Virus record (IMG/VR): IMGVR_UViG_3300047557_000848
Span: 1 to 41,275 of that record
DNA: 41,275 nucleotides
Source of the DNA: a virus
Strand: one strand, 5' to 3'
The notes beneath the pieces were generated by a model. That model did not search any database. It was given only the letters and a program-made list of their open reading frames with translations, and was not told the origin of the DNA. The position numbers were made by a program, and so were the translations under genes. Of the stretch, positions 19,001 through 26,573 are shown in pieces (position 1 is the stretch's first letter; each line of letters opens with the position of its first letter).

Positions 19001-20699
19001 CACTTTGTGATTCAAGTTGTGGCACACTAATAACAGATCCATCTGTGTCAACCATATAACCGCGTTTTTGAATTGACTTTAGGGCAGACGTACGAGCGCC
19101 TTTGTAATTATTATAGATATCATTTATGGCATCTTCGTCAATATTGTACTTAGCTGCTAGCGCTCTTACTGCGGTTTCTTCAATATTTTGGGTAGCAATA
19201 AATCTTTGCTCAGGAGTTGCTGCAGCAATATAACTATTAAGAAGTCCATTTGCCTGCTCATCGCTAAGAAGACCAATCCTTTTAAGAGTCTTTGGAGTTC
19301 CCTTAATTGCTTCAGTTGGACGCAAACGCTCAAGGGTTGCAACAACTTCTCTATATGAATCTGGGTCGTTAAAATCTACAAGTCCTGCTGGACGTTCACC
19401 TCCAGCCCAAGAAAACTTCTGGTATAAACGATGGAAAGGTGTTGGCTGGTAAACTTCAAGTTTAGCTGCGCCTACTGTTTGGTCGTAAAACTTAATAGCA
19501 CGGGCAGTTGCTACAAAGTCTTCTGCTTGCTGTAAGCCTTTACCAGTTGTGCGAGTAAGCGCACCTCCACCCTCGCCAAGTTGCATTAACTTAGCAAAGT
19601 ACTTGTCAGATGCAGCCAAAGATGTGTAGTTGTCCTGCGCTGCCTTAATAACAGCAGGGTTATCGTTCAAGAAAGGTAGCATTCCGCTACCGTCTGGTGC
19701 AGAAAATAACTTAAATTCATCAACTGTGGATAAATCACCACGTGCTGTCTCTAGTGCATCTGTAATGTATGCACGTTGCAAGCGAAGTTCGTCCATTGCT
19801 ACAGGGTCACCTAAAGCAGAGCGTAGAATCATCGCTGTTTCGTCACGGTCTACAGAATCACCTAGCAAATGTGCTAATAGTCCTGGTTGTGATGAAGACT
19901 TAACCATTGGATGGTTCAAAGCGTACAAGGAATCGTTCTTAGTAAAGTCATCTAGTACTCTACTAAAGCGATTGTTTACACCAAACTGAGCCTTTGTAAT
20001 ATCTTCCGCTGCTTTTGCTACAACATCTGAGTTCTTAAGTAGCCCTACACCTAATTGGCTAGCCTTTGCTGCCTGCGTGACCTTGGCGCCAGCAAGAGTT
20101 ACGTCACCAAAGAACTGTGCTAGTAAATCAACGCCACCTGATGTGGACTTACCCCAAGCGCTCTTCTTAAAAGCTGCATCGCGCTGTGCTGGATCGTAGA
20201 TATTAAACTTTGGGTCATATACTGAACGAGTATTTCCTACTGCTGCTTGGCCGATTGAAATATCTTGAGCGCCCTTGTAGGCTTTGCTCCATAGTTTAGG
20301 GTCAAAGTAGCCAAGTTCAGCGATAAGTGGACCTTCGCCAGTAACGCTACGCTTGTTAATCTCACCAACTGCTAGTGCAACTGTGGCTAGAGGTTCACGA
20401 ATGTACTCTTGGTTGATATAACCAATACGCTCAAGCGCTGGTTGCACTAGAGGAACCTTCATAATAGCGCCAGCAGCAGATGCTAAAGGCTTGATTATAT
20501 CTTTGCCTTCTTTTTCTGCAGCAGTCTTAAAGGGTTGGATAAAACCGTTGTATTCATCTGCGTCATTCCAAGGTGCAGTTCCTACATCCCAAGCAAAACG
20601 TGCAGCACTTCCTGTTGCTTCAAGAATCTCTCCACCGAACTTGCCGGTGTTCTTTACCGCAGTAGTTGCTACATCACCAATTCTGTTCCATAAACTCAC
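16032..20699 (-). CDS. Giant internal (ejection) protein, 1555 aa
   Basis: This is the largest gene, about 11 percent of the genome. The protein is mostly helical, with a membrane-prone start (VKNTGKFGGEILEATGSAARF) and long coiled-coil parts (about 690-750). No transglycosylase or other enzyme motif was found by eye. Its place between portal and scaffold matches the large ejection proteins of T7-like phages (gp16 in T7), which build a channel across the envelope; it is not a typical tape measure, which would follow the coat. It starts with GTG overlapping the previous TGA. Confidence 0.6.
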   Translation of the reverse strand: MSLWNRIGDVATTAVKNTGKFGGEILEATGSAARFAWDVGTAPWNDADEYNGFIQPFKTAAEKEGKDIIKPLASAAGAIMKVPLVQPALERIGYINQEYIREPLATVALAVGEINKRSVTGEGPLIAELGYFDPKLWSKAYKGAQDISIGQAAVGNTRSVYDPKFNIYDPAQRDAAFKKSAWGKSTSGGVDLLAQFFGDVTLAGAKVTQAAKASQLGVGLLKNSDVVAKAAEDITKAQFGVNNRFSRVLDDFTKNDSLYALNHPMVKSSSQPGLLAHLLGDSVDRDETAMILRSALGDPVAMDELRLQRAYITDALETARGDLSTVDEFKLFSAPDGSGMLPFLNDNPAVIKAAQDNYTSLAASDKYFAKLMQLGEGGGALTRTTGKGLQQAEDFVATARAIKFYDQTVGAAKLEVYQPTPFHRLYQKFSWAGGERPAGLVDFNDPDSYREVVATLERLRPTEAIKGTPKTLKRIGLLSDEQANGLLNSYIAAATPEQRFIATQNIEETAVRALAAKYNIDEDAINDIYNNYKGARTSALKSIQKRGYMVDTDGSVISVPQLESQSADFLPLMDFDLLDRVLKRNANTINATLGRRTDQLFNAADVAQDLFKAGALLRLGYTQRNAIDSQLRIAASVGAMASLRHLGPGIKNIVNNSVRVPARLVDKYSPLGVAATLEKVQKSSVRVIRELEELKTKIGAAEAKLSLDPEDVDLLGEVNTLKLLQEEKLAVYNSYAEALNKSKKAKPKDRIGTGTFKITTSDGQVYEIDDAFGGPLGDMFRRIASSGNSFERMVDSNTDMYARNLASKGMGAVRPTDPGYFEQWAQTLRQQFGNSAVVNKIVNGETIDNLTKWLKTSPEGRDLRSRLGKTSDEAAEYVTTISNFFDTYLPISSNLRSKLKDITAEDLRSTFKDPTDLPIIHGHLLEETFFNKSDIWYKKFINGAFKLLATLPEDTLARNPLYVHFYRQEARRRVDIVAGLKGDRISFEDQQKIMAAAQKSALREMKKVLFNIERKSNLAMVMKYINPFFSAQENSYKTWMKFAVANPAIVNRGYMVWQAPNEAGLVTDQDGNIIPPGQTSGNDTMWFSLPKGLTQAVPGLKSLTEIGIPKASLDIIFQGGMDALYNKGNPNLFSDIFPTGPYVAVPVAEITKNQPDTRETLKWLFPYGYPKDAASGFLPAWVQRLQTRREGQDDPQFARTYQLIWNTEQMRAKRNGREPVSADKVLRMTKDYWNMRVAANLIMPFAPRFDTPYKFYLDKTREYRRVYGIDADAKFLEDYPEFFSFTSSLSKNPTGVQSSIAATTNIKKYDKLIGEIVNIDPKLVGLVVNDPSGYEFSQSAYDYLYKKRVSADAPDRFLSSQSPAEAQKKTDAEKGWIQYNKFADALDTELASRGLTSIQQTGAEDLAIIKTAFIKKLAVQTDAEGKPMYDKKSGEYVRTAWYDDYLDSDGSKTNRVIAGLSKILSDPTFLENNENSTTWKSVDRYLEFRKIVAKELLTREAKSIEAKSNADLKIIFDGFVNKLKRDDKLGFAYIHDRFLSQDLVVDKQLTPKEVK

Positions 20700-21118
20700 A
20701 GGTTATCCCATAACTGCCTAATAGCTGCACGTGTTTCTGGTGAAGTATTAGGCTGGTCTGCAATGAAGTTTAGTACTGGCTTGTATGAAGTAATTGCTGC
20801 TCTAAAATTTGTGTCGTCTTCTTGACGCATAGCAAGTGCCTCTGAACCTGCACCTGGTCCCATATCAATACCTTCTTGAATAGGTACATCTGGGCGCTCG
20901 GTTGGAGCATATAGCGGAGTAATTGCCGCTTCACGCACAGCAGATGCTGGCGTTCCTTTTACATCAGGAGTGGTAGCAAGAGTTGCGCCTGACTTAATGG
21001 CCGCTGTCTCTTGACCTTCTCCGTATGATGTTGAACCCATATCAAGTTTATCTGTACGAGTTGAAAACTTGCCTGGACCGGAAGGACCTGCTAATGGGTT
21101 CATTGGCGCAGTTGTCAT
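20696..21118 (-). CDS. Small internal virion protein (MTTAPMNPLAGPSGPG type)
   Basis: This 140-aa protein opens MTTAPMNPLAGPSGPGKFS, is disordered in the first 90 residues and ends with a helix (SPETRAAIRQLWDNL). I chose the ATG at 21118 because it overlaps the previous TGA (ATGA) and starts the recognisable N-terminus; an upstream in-frame start would add 15 residues inside the previous gene. Proteins with this opening recur next to the portal in environmental phages, role unknown. Confidence 0.6.
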   Translation of the reverse strand: MTTAPMNPLAGPSGPGKFSTRTDKLDMGSTSYGEGQETAAIKSGATLATTPDVKGTPASAVREAAITPLYAPTERPDVPIQEGIDMGPGAGSEALAMRQEDDTNFRAAITSYKPVLNFIADQPNTSPETRAAIRQLWDNL

Positions 21119-21333
21119 TTGTCCTCCTCTAAAGTCTCTAAGTCTTGTGTCATTTGTTCCCACACTTTGTTTTCTTCTACTGAGCGATTAGCGTGGTAGA
21201 TGCTCAGTTCGTATAGCGCTTCAAAAAATCCTGATATTGCTTGCATTAAGTTATATGCAAACTCTGCAAATACAACTATGAAGTGAGAACGGCGTACAGG
21301 AGGTGGCACTTTATTATTTTGCATCTCCTGCAC
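21115..21333 (-). CDS. Small helical protein after the portal
   Basis: This 72-aa protein has a central hydrophobic-aromatic helix (FAEFAYNLMQAISGFFEALY) and an acidic end with VWEQMTQDLETLEED. It could begin at GTG 21333 or at the ATG three codons later; an AGGAG lies between them. Such small proteins commonly sit beside the portal. They may be membrane-associated or help head assembly. Confidence 0.5.
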   Translation of the reverse strand: MQEMQNNKVPPPVRRSHFIVVFAEFAYNLMQAISGFFEALYELSIYHANRSVEENKVWEQMTQDLETLEEDK

Positions 21334-21346
21334 GCCTTTCCACTAA

Positions 21347-21475
21347 TTAAGCCTTCTTGCCTTTGCGAGCTGTTCCGGCATAACCGAAGTCAACTTTACC
21401 GCCCTTAACTGATCCTGCCTTAGTGTCAACCTTGATTGGCTGTACTGGGGCTGGAGCGTGTGATCCCTTGTTCAT
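21347..21475 (-). CDS. Small basic protein before the portal cluster
   Basis: This 42-aa frame reads MNKGSHAPAPVQPIKVDTKA and ends ARKGKKA. It has the best ribosome site of the late block (AAGGAGGTGC, 6 bases from the ATG), so it is likely to be made in quantity. No family is recognised. Confidence 0.6.
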   Translation of the reverse strand: MNKGSHAPAPVQPIKVDTKAGSVKGGKVDFGYAGTARKGKKA

Positions 21476-21492
21476 ATTTGCACCTCCTTCGG

Positions 21493-23241
21493 TTACGCTG
21501 CGCCGGTGATACCGGCTAGTAGTGTGGCTATATCTGGAGTTTGACCAGTAGCAGGGGCCTGACCACTTTGTTCTTGTGGAGGTTGCTGCGAGGCAGGAGC
21601 GGGGGCCGCACCTGCTACTGGAAGCTGTTGTTCACCCATTGGTGGCATTGCCATTTCTGGCTGTGGTTCTGGTGCAAAGACCTTCTCCACGATTGATTCA
21701 AGTGCTAATCCTTTTTGGCGACCCTTGATAACCTCTGCGATACGAGAGACAATCTGTGAAGGGTCTTGCCCCTGCGCTGCGAGAGCAGGTATTGCCTGTG
21801 CATACTGGGCCACAGAAACGCGAAGAGCGTCGCGCATTTCTTCAATATCAACACGCTGTTCCTCCTGTGTGACGTTAAGGTCCATTGGAATCTCACGACG
21901 TACATAGTCGCGGGAAACCAACTTGTCTGAACGCATCTGAAGGAGTGCAATGATTGCACGTGATGGGTCCATACCAGACATAATTCCGTAACGTACTTCT
22001 ACACCGTACTCGCCGCGAATGTCGCGTCCTGGTGTGTACTTCAAGACGTAAGGTGTTCCATCTTCAGAACCCTTGATTGTCTTCTGTACGCTACTAAATA
22101 GCTTCTCGTCTACCTCAAAGCATAACCCAACGAGATCGCCAAACATTCTGGCGAATTGGGCCTGTGCGGATTTAATCTGAGTATCAAAGCCAGCCTGCAG
22201 TTCTTGAACGCCACGACCAGTAATAACACTTGCGTTGATGTTTCCGGATCTTGATTCAGGGTAACGAGCGCCAAGCCGTAGTTCACGTTCTAGTACTCCT
22301 GACTCAGTAAAGACTCCTGGTGGTAGTTCTAGTCCAACGCGACGAATGTTCTGCGGTTGGGAAGAACGCATAATAGAATCTGGACCGAGTGCAAGTTCCT
22401 GTACATCCTGTGGGATAGCGATAGGTGCTTGGATAGACTTCTCTGCTGCTTGAATCTGTAGGATTGCAAAGCGAGCGCGTGCAAGCTGTACTGCCAAGAC
22501 ATCATCAAACTGACCGCGTGCTTGTCCATCAAGAGATGGACGCATCGCTACGTGTACAAGACACTTACCGACTGGGTTTGGTGTACGGATAAGAGTCAAG
22601 TTTTGACGCTCTGGTAGATAAATTAAGTCTTGCTCAGCGTCGTGGTAGCGAACCATAGTGATATATGGGTTACCAGGCTGGTAGTTATTCTTCTTGTAAA
22701 TCTGTTCTGCAAACTCTGGGTACTGAGACGCAAGAGTTTCTGTGTCAGTATTAAGAACCTGAGTCAAAGATACTACGCGACCAAAGCGGTCCATCTCTGG
22801 GTAGCAACCCCAAGGGTTGAGTAGGCGCATACGTGGATTGTTAGAGTCGTAGTCCATCTCGACCATACCAATCATCATTCCGTATGTGTTGTACCAGTCA
22901 GCACCTTCATACATCTGGAGCTGTAACTCTGATACGCCAACATAGAAGTTAGCGATACGAGTTCTAGTATCAGCAGCTTTACGCGCTGAATCGGAAACCA
23001 TATTGGATGCAGAGCAGTTAAAGGATGGAAGTGGTGCCATTGCTTCTGCCAAGTCACGAGCTGCAACGTCAATAAAGTTGGCAACGAGTGGCTTTGGGTA
23101 ATCCTCGGAGAACATTGAAGGATAGACCTTAGATAGATCTCCTTGACGCACCGAAAGGACGTCACGCATACGCTGGTCGCGTGCTGCAAACTTGGTCTGC
23201 AAGCGACCTAACTTCGCGTTAACTTCTTTTGGTGTTAGCAC
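21493..23241 (-). CDS. Portal protein
   Basis: This 582-aa protein follows terminase and precedes the internal proteins. It has the features of large portals: an N-terminal ARDQRMRDVLSVRQGD helix, central beta segments, LVGLCFEVDEKLFSSVQ near residue 370, and a Pro/Gln-rich end (from about 525) that often enters the head. It forms the 12-fold ring through which DNA is packed. It starts with GTG after an AAGGAA site. Confidence 0.75.
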   Translation of the reverse strand: MLTPKEVNAKLGRLQTKFAARDQRMRDVLSVRQGDLSKVYPSMFSEDYPKPLVANFIDVAARDLAEAMAPLPSFNCSASNMVSDSARKAADTRTRIANFYVGVSELQLQMYEGADWYNTYGMMIGMVEMDYDSNNPRMRLLNPWGCYPEMDRFGRVVSLTQVLNTDTETLASQYPEFAEQIYKKNNYQPGNPYITMVRYHDAEQDLIYLPERQNLTLIRTPNPVGKCLVHVAMRPSLDGQARGQFDDVLAVQLARARFAILQIQAAEKSIQAPIAIPQDVQELALGPDSIMRSSQPQNIRRVGLELPPGVFTESGVLERELRLGARYPESRSGNINASVITGRGVQELQAGFDTQIKSAQAQFARMFGDLVGLCFEVDEKLFSSVQKTIKGSEDGTPYVLKYTPGRDIRGEYGVEVRYGIMSGMDPSRAIIALLQMRSDKLVSRDYVRREIPMDLNVTQEEQRVDIEEMRDALRVSVAQYAQAIPALAAQGQDPSQIVSRIAEVIKGRQKGLALESIVEKVFAPEPQPEMAMPPMGEQQLPVAGAAPAPASQQPPQEQSGQAPATGQTPDIATLLAGITGAA

Positions 23242-23250
23242 TGGGGTTCC

Positions 23251-23400
23251 TTAATTTGCTGTGTTTACGTAAATGCCGGTCTTCTTAGCTGTTCTTGCCT
23301 TGGCCTTTTGGTTGGCAATGAATGCTTTTTCAGAAGCGGTCAATGGTTTCTTGGTTGCTTTGGCTGTTGGCTTAGGTGTTGGCTTCTTCATTCCTGGCAT
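23251..23400 (-). CDS. Lys/Thr-rich small basic protein
   Basis: This 49-aa frame starts MPGMKKPTPKPTAKATKKPL and has a short helix (TASEKAFIANQKAKARTAKK). It fills the gap between terminase and portal and has a good ribosome site (AAGGAGACACA). Composition suggests nucleic-acid binding; nothing more can be said. Confidence 0.55.
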   Translation of the reverse strand: MPGMKKPTPKPTAKATKKPLTASEKAFIANQKAKARTAKKTGIYVNTAN

Positions 23401-23409
23401 TGTGTCTCC

Positions 23410-25269
23410 TTAGACGAACAGTTTGTTCTGGTTGGCAAGCATCTCGTCTATATTGACGACTACTCGTTTGCGCTTTTCTGCGCTAGTTAAAAATGGATTC
23501 TTCAAGTGGTGCGTGGCGTACTGGCCGTAGTTGAGCATCTCTCTTGCTCTAATCTCACAGAACCAAAGTGCCATCACCATATCGGTCTTACCCTTAGTGG
23601 TAGGTGTCCACGTAATCAACTGCTCGATAAGAGCCTTGACGTTTTCAGTCTGGTCACTAGGTAGATGTATTAAGTTATCGCGGTGGTGCTTACCGTCGTG
23701 TTGCTTGGTACCGAAGAGGGTAGCCATAGATGCCACACCAAAGCCTGAGTCCCACTTATTAGAACCAGTATGATGTTCTTTGAGTAGAACGCCGCGAGAT
23801 GCCAAGAATTGTTTAATGCCTTCGTCCTGCGTTAAGAAAGCCTGAAAAGCGTTCTTTTCAATAATCCACTCACTGGGCGAGTAGAGCGAAGTCCAGTTAA
23901 GGATAATGTCGCGGATCTGCTGCGGTGAGGGGCGGGTTACCTTCATAGCGTCTACGATGTAGCGCTTAGAGGTGGCACGGTCTACGGCGTAACAGATAGC
24001 TGCGGTATCTCCCACAATGGCCGGGTCCATACCACAGATAATCGTAAAGCCACTTAAATCTTTTGGATGTCCCGGATGTCCTGGCTCAAGTCGGCCAGAC
24101 TTACGCATTCCATCTATCGAGCCACGTACACATACTGGGTCAAAGGCAGCGTTTTCTGATACATCCTGTTGCTGGTAGACCAGCGCCCAGGTACTTGCAT
24201 CCATAGCCTGGCGTTCGTTGTACAAGTTACGACCAGACCAGCGAGGGTATAGACCCTCTTCGTTCTTATCGGATTCTTCTTGACCATCGAAAGGGGCATC
24301 AGAGTAAGGCCAAAGGGTAACCCACTTGTCGGGGTCCTCGTCAGGCTCAAGGAGTGCTGGCATAGCCAGATACTTCCAAGGGACAAGTCCACCTGGGTAT
24401 CTATCTTCTGAGCGAAGCTCTTTATATAAGTCAACAGATGCAACTCTAGTACCAATGACTACCAGTTTACCAGTAGGGTTCAGACGAGATCGCACGTCCT
24501 GGGTCAACCAGCGAATCTGCTTTTCGAACTCATTAGCGTTCTTGAGGGTTACCGCATCGTCTACAATAATCATATCGGCACGCTTGCCGTAAATCTGACC
24601 GCCGATACCGACGGCTTCGATGTTTGGGTCCTTTTCAGAGGACTCACGGAGTTCATCACCAAAGGTGACACGGGTTGCCTGCCAGGAGGCAGACTTAGAA
24701 TTAAACCCTACGCCAGCAGCGTATGCCGCTTGAAGGTCTTGATACATTGGGTGAGTCAGTCTTTGCTTGATGGCGTAGAGAAAGTCAGCAGCTAATTGCT
24801 GTGTCTGGGAAACTATCAGAACTCTGAAGTTCGGATTCTGGGCTACCTTCCACGTTACGTAGTCCACCGTGATTGTGATGGACTTGGCGTGGTTGGGTGG
24901 AATGTTAATCAGTACGCGGTTTGCCGCAAGGCCCGGCTCGAACTTCATACTAGGATGTAGCCAAGAAGGTTCTCGGCCTTCAATCACATCTACTAGGTTC
25001 TGCTGGTGCGGAAAGGTCCGACTATGTAAGAAGCGCTGACGGAACTCGGCGAAGTCAATATCGTGAACGTCACCGGATGCAAAGGCTTTATCCTTCAGGC
25101 CAAGGCGGGTTCGATCTACCTTATCTGCAAATATCTTATCGGTGCGACGATAGTACTCGTAACTTTTAATACTTTTACCGGCTGAGCCGCAAGCGGCCTC
25201 AATGGTCATACCTTCTGCGACACAGCCGAGGATAATCCTCTTGGCTATATCTGCTGAGTTCTCTGCCAC
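23410..25269 (-). CDS. terL: Terminase large subunit
   Basis: This 619-aa protein has the packaging ATPase and nuclease parts. The Walker A-like loop is IPPNHAKS at 123-130, Walker B is ADMIIVDDAV at 231-240 with Asp237/Asp238, the coupling motif is VIGTR near 271-275, and the nuclease domain starts at ICGMDPAIVGD (Asp415). Residues 1-50 look like a helix-turn-helix (TIEAACGSAGKSIKSYEYY), a region usually found on the small subunit. No separate small terminase gene was seen, so this part may bind the DNA. It starts with GTG after AGGAG. Confidence 0.9.
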   Translation of the reverse strand: MAENSADIAKRIILGCVAEGMTIEAACGSAGKSIKSYEYYRRTDKIFADKVDRTRLGLKDKAFASGDVHDIDFAEFRQRFLHSRTFPHQQNLVDVIEGREPSWLHPSMKFEPGLAANRVLINIPPNHAKSITITVDYVTWKVAQNPNFRVLIVSQTQQLAADFLYAIKQRLTHPMYQDLQAAYAAGVGFNSKSASWQATRVTFGDELRESSEKDPNIEAVGIGGQIYGKRADMIIVDDAVTLKNANEFEKQIRWLTQDVRSRLNPTGKLVVIGTRVASVDLYKELRSEDRYPGGLVPWKYLAMPALLEPDEDPDKWVTLWPYSDAPFDGQEESDKNEEGLYPRWSGRNLYNERQAMDASTWALVYQQQDVSENAAFDPVCVRGSIDGMRKSGRLEPGHPGHPKDLSGFTIICGMDPAIVGDTAAICYAVDRATSKRYIVDAMKVTRPSPQQIRDIILNWTSLYSPSEWIIEKNAFQAFLTQDEGIKQFLASRGVLLKEHHTGSNKWDSGFGVASMATLFGTKQHDGKHHRDNLIHLPSDQTENVKALIEQLITWTPTTKGKTDMVMALWFCEIRAREMLNYGQYATHHLKNPFLTSAEKRKRVVVNIDEMLANQNKLFV

Positions 25270-25366
25270 GTAATCTCCTAATAGTAAACCCTAGCCGTTT
25301 GGTCTACCGTATACGCCTACGCCGAGGTACGGTTTCAGGGACGGTTCTAGGGCCGGAATGCTTTTT

Positions 25367-25374
25367 TATTTATA
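25367..25374 (-). promoter_or_regulatory. Candidate late promoter before terminase, TATAAATA
   Basis: The minus strand reads TATAAATA about 100 bases before the terminase GTG, followed 10 bases later by the CCGGCCCTA block that also follows the copy at 13934-13941. The same run gives six T on the plus strand, but no plus-strand gene ends here, so it is not read as a terminator. Confidence 0.5.
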
Positions 25375-25450
25375 CTAGGTTGGAGAGTTTCCTAATACTG
25401 GGCTACCTAATTATCTCAAAATATAAGATTCAATACTGGATATAACTATC

Positions 25451-25593
25451 CCCGCCCAAGTACCGCGGCGGGAGTCAAACTCCCGAGCAAGCCACAGCGC
25501 AGCGAGGGGTAAAGCTCGCTTCGCCCTAGGGGGCTACGCGAAGGGTTCTACCCGTAGCGTAACGGGTCGCAAAGCATAGCTTCCCCGCTTTGC
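25451..25593. repeat. Cluster of tandem hairpins
   Basis: Successive inverted repeats fill this stretch: CCCGCC/GGCGGG (25451-25472), GGGAGT/ACTCCC with a 3-base loop (25470-25484), AGCGAG/CTCGCT (25501-25520), ACCCGT/ACGGGT (25550-25567) and GCAAAGC/GCTTTGC (25569-25593). Some arms overlap, so alternative folds compete. None has a T run, arguing against simple terminators. Confidence 0.65.
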
Positions 25594-25612
25594 TCCCCTA
25601 CTATATATAAGG

Positions 25613-25635
25613 CGCTAAAATAGGGTCATTTAGCG
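25613..25635. promoter_or_regulatory. Operator-like palindrome CGCTAAA-N9-TTTAGCG
   Basis: CGCTAAA at 25613-25619 is mirrored by TTTAGCG at 25629-25635, ending two bases before a candidate -35. The CGCTA/TAGCG half-sites recur at 40216-40237 in the other divergent control region with nearly the same spacing, which suggests one DNA-binding regulator. Confidence 0.5.
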
Positions 25636-25637
25636 GG

Positions 25638-25666
25638 TTGTACTGTGTGACCTTAGTCACTGTATA
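25638..25666 (+). promoter_or_regulatory. Candidate early promoter with operator in its spacer
   Basis: TTGTAC at 25638-25643 and TGTATA at 25661-25666 are 17 bases apart, close to a housekeeping sigma promoter pointing into the early genes. The spacer contains the palindrome GTGAC-CTTA-GTCAC (25647-25660), and another palindrome lies just upstream. The arrangement fits a repressible promoter. Confidence 0.45.
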
Positions 25667-25768
25667 TATAACCGCAGGTCAGAGGCATAATACGGATCTC
25701 ACTTTAGCAAATATTTTTTGTTGGGGAGTATATACCCTCCGCGCTTGCAAATTAAGCATATGGGGTCG

Positions 25769-25785
25769 GTCTCACTCTGTGAGAC
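25769..25785. promoter_or_regulatory. Perfect palindrome GTCTCAC-TCT-GTGAGAC
   Basis: Seven base pairs with a 3-base centre, about 100 bases downstream of the candidate early promoter start. It could be an operator on DNA or a tight hairpin in the early leader RNA. Confidence 0.5.
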
Positions 25786-26018
25786 AGGGCAGACAGGGCA
25801 GGGCTATTGCAGGGCAGGGCAGACACTAGACATATGCCGCGGAATTGTCTGCCATATTGTTTAAGGTGCGGGGAATCGGTAAGGTAATCGGGGCGGGCTT
25901 ACTAGCCTATCGGCAGCAATCGGCAGCAATCGGGCAGCTGTAAGGCACAAGGTGCAAGGGCAAGTGATGCAGATTCGAGGCGGCAGCTCTATTGTCGATC
26001 CAGACATAACGCGGCAAT

Positions 26019-26225
26019 ATGTCAAGGCAGGGCGATATGGCAGCACTTAGCTATCGGGCATCAAGTGAGGCAGCTCTTGCCCGTTACCCTGCAAGCTACC
26101 AAGGCAAGGTGCAGCGACACCAAGAGGGGCAGCTCTTGCGGGTGCTTGCAGATAGGGGAGGCGCACGTATATCATTAAGGCGTGGCAACCCCTCCAAGCC
26201 GCCACGAGAAAAGAGAATCAAGTGA
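26019..26225 (+). CDS. Possible early basic protein (68 aa)
   Basis: The frame reads MSRQGDMAALSYRASSEAAL and ends PSKPPREKRIK. Its TGA overlaps the GTG start of the next gene, as in the rest of the early train, which favours it. Against it, the sequence shares GGCAGCTCTTGC repeats with the non-coding region before it. The second ATG (26037) has a better ribosome site. Confidence 0.35.
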   Translation: MSRQGDMAALSYRASSEAALARYPASYQGKVQRHQEGQLLRVLADRGGARISLRRGNPSKPPREKRIK

Positions 26226-26407
26226 AGTCATCACAAGAGCTACGCAACGACATCATCGAGGATTTAACTACTCTCGATCTTAATTCAATCGTTGCACCTA
26301 ACCAACTAGGGCGCATCGCGCAAGCCATCTACAAGCTAAGCGAGCTAGTAGATGAAGAGCAATACCAAGCGAGCCTCGCGGCTTATGCAGCAAAGGAGAA
26401 TAAATAA
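26222..26407 (+). CDS. Small helical early protein, paralogue 1
   Basis: This 61-aa protein starts at GTG and contains SSQELRNDIIEDLTTLDL followed by a second helix (RIAQAIYKLSELVDEEQYQA). The opening matches the next gene (TQELRGEIREEL), so the two are likely duplicates. No family is recognised. Confidence 0.6.
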   Translation: MKSSQELRNDIIEDLTTLDLNSIVAPNQLGRIAQAIYKLSELVDEEQYQASLAAYAAKENK

Positions 26408-26569
26408 ATGATGGATACACAAGAGCTACGCGGTGAGATTCGCGAAGAATTAAGCAACACGCTTGCACACGCAAGAGCCGTAGATAATGATGAGTATTTA
26501 CTCACCTACCTTCACGGCAAGGCAGCAGCTTTGCGCGGCGTATTAGCTCTATTAAGTAGGGGAGAATAA
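26408..26569 (+). CDS. Small helical early protein, paralogue 2
   Basis: This 53-aa protein reads MMDTQELRGEIREELSNTLA and then EYLLTYLHGKAAALRGVLAL. It resembles the protein before it at the N-terminus. The junctions at the ends of both genes carry the same 17-base string beginning GGAGAATAAATAAATGA, which serves as stop, ribosome site and next start. Confidence 0.6.
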   Translation: MMDTQELRGEIREELSNTLAHARAVDNDEYLLTYLHGKAAALRGVLALLSRGE

Positions 26570-26573
26570 ATAA

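Larger units (their letters stand above)
25270..26018. promoter_or_regulatory. Central non-coding control region
   Basis: About 750 bases between the leftward late block and the rightward early block have no convincing gene. They hold the terminase leader, a chain of hairpins (25451-25593), two operator-like palindromes, a candidate promoter, and short GC-rich repeats: GGGCA-type runs at 25784-25826 and CGGCAGCAAT copies at 25910-25938. The stem GGCAGAC (25818-25824) with GTCTGCC (25847-25853) encloses CCGCGG. A replication origin is possible but no known initiator sites were recognised. Confidence 0.6.

Noticed and set aside
19630-19989. A 119-codon plus-strand frame inside the 1555-aa gene
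   Set aside because: It is antisense, lacks a ribosome site and its protein has no plausible fold; the minus-strand gene explains the region.
25361-25374. Plus-strand T run as a terminator
   Set aside because: No rightward gene ends here and the stem before it is weak; the minus-strand reading as TATAAATA is more useful.
25638-25829. Open frame of 63 codons in the control region
   Set aside because: It begins inside the candidate promoter, has no ribosome site and runs through palindromes and repeats.
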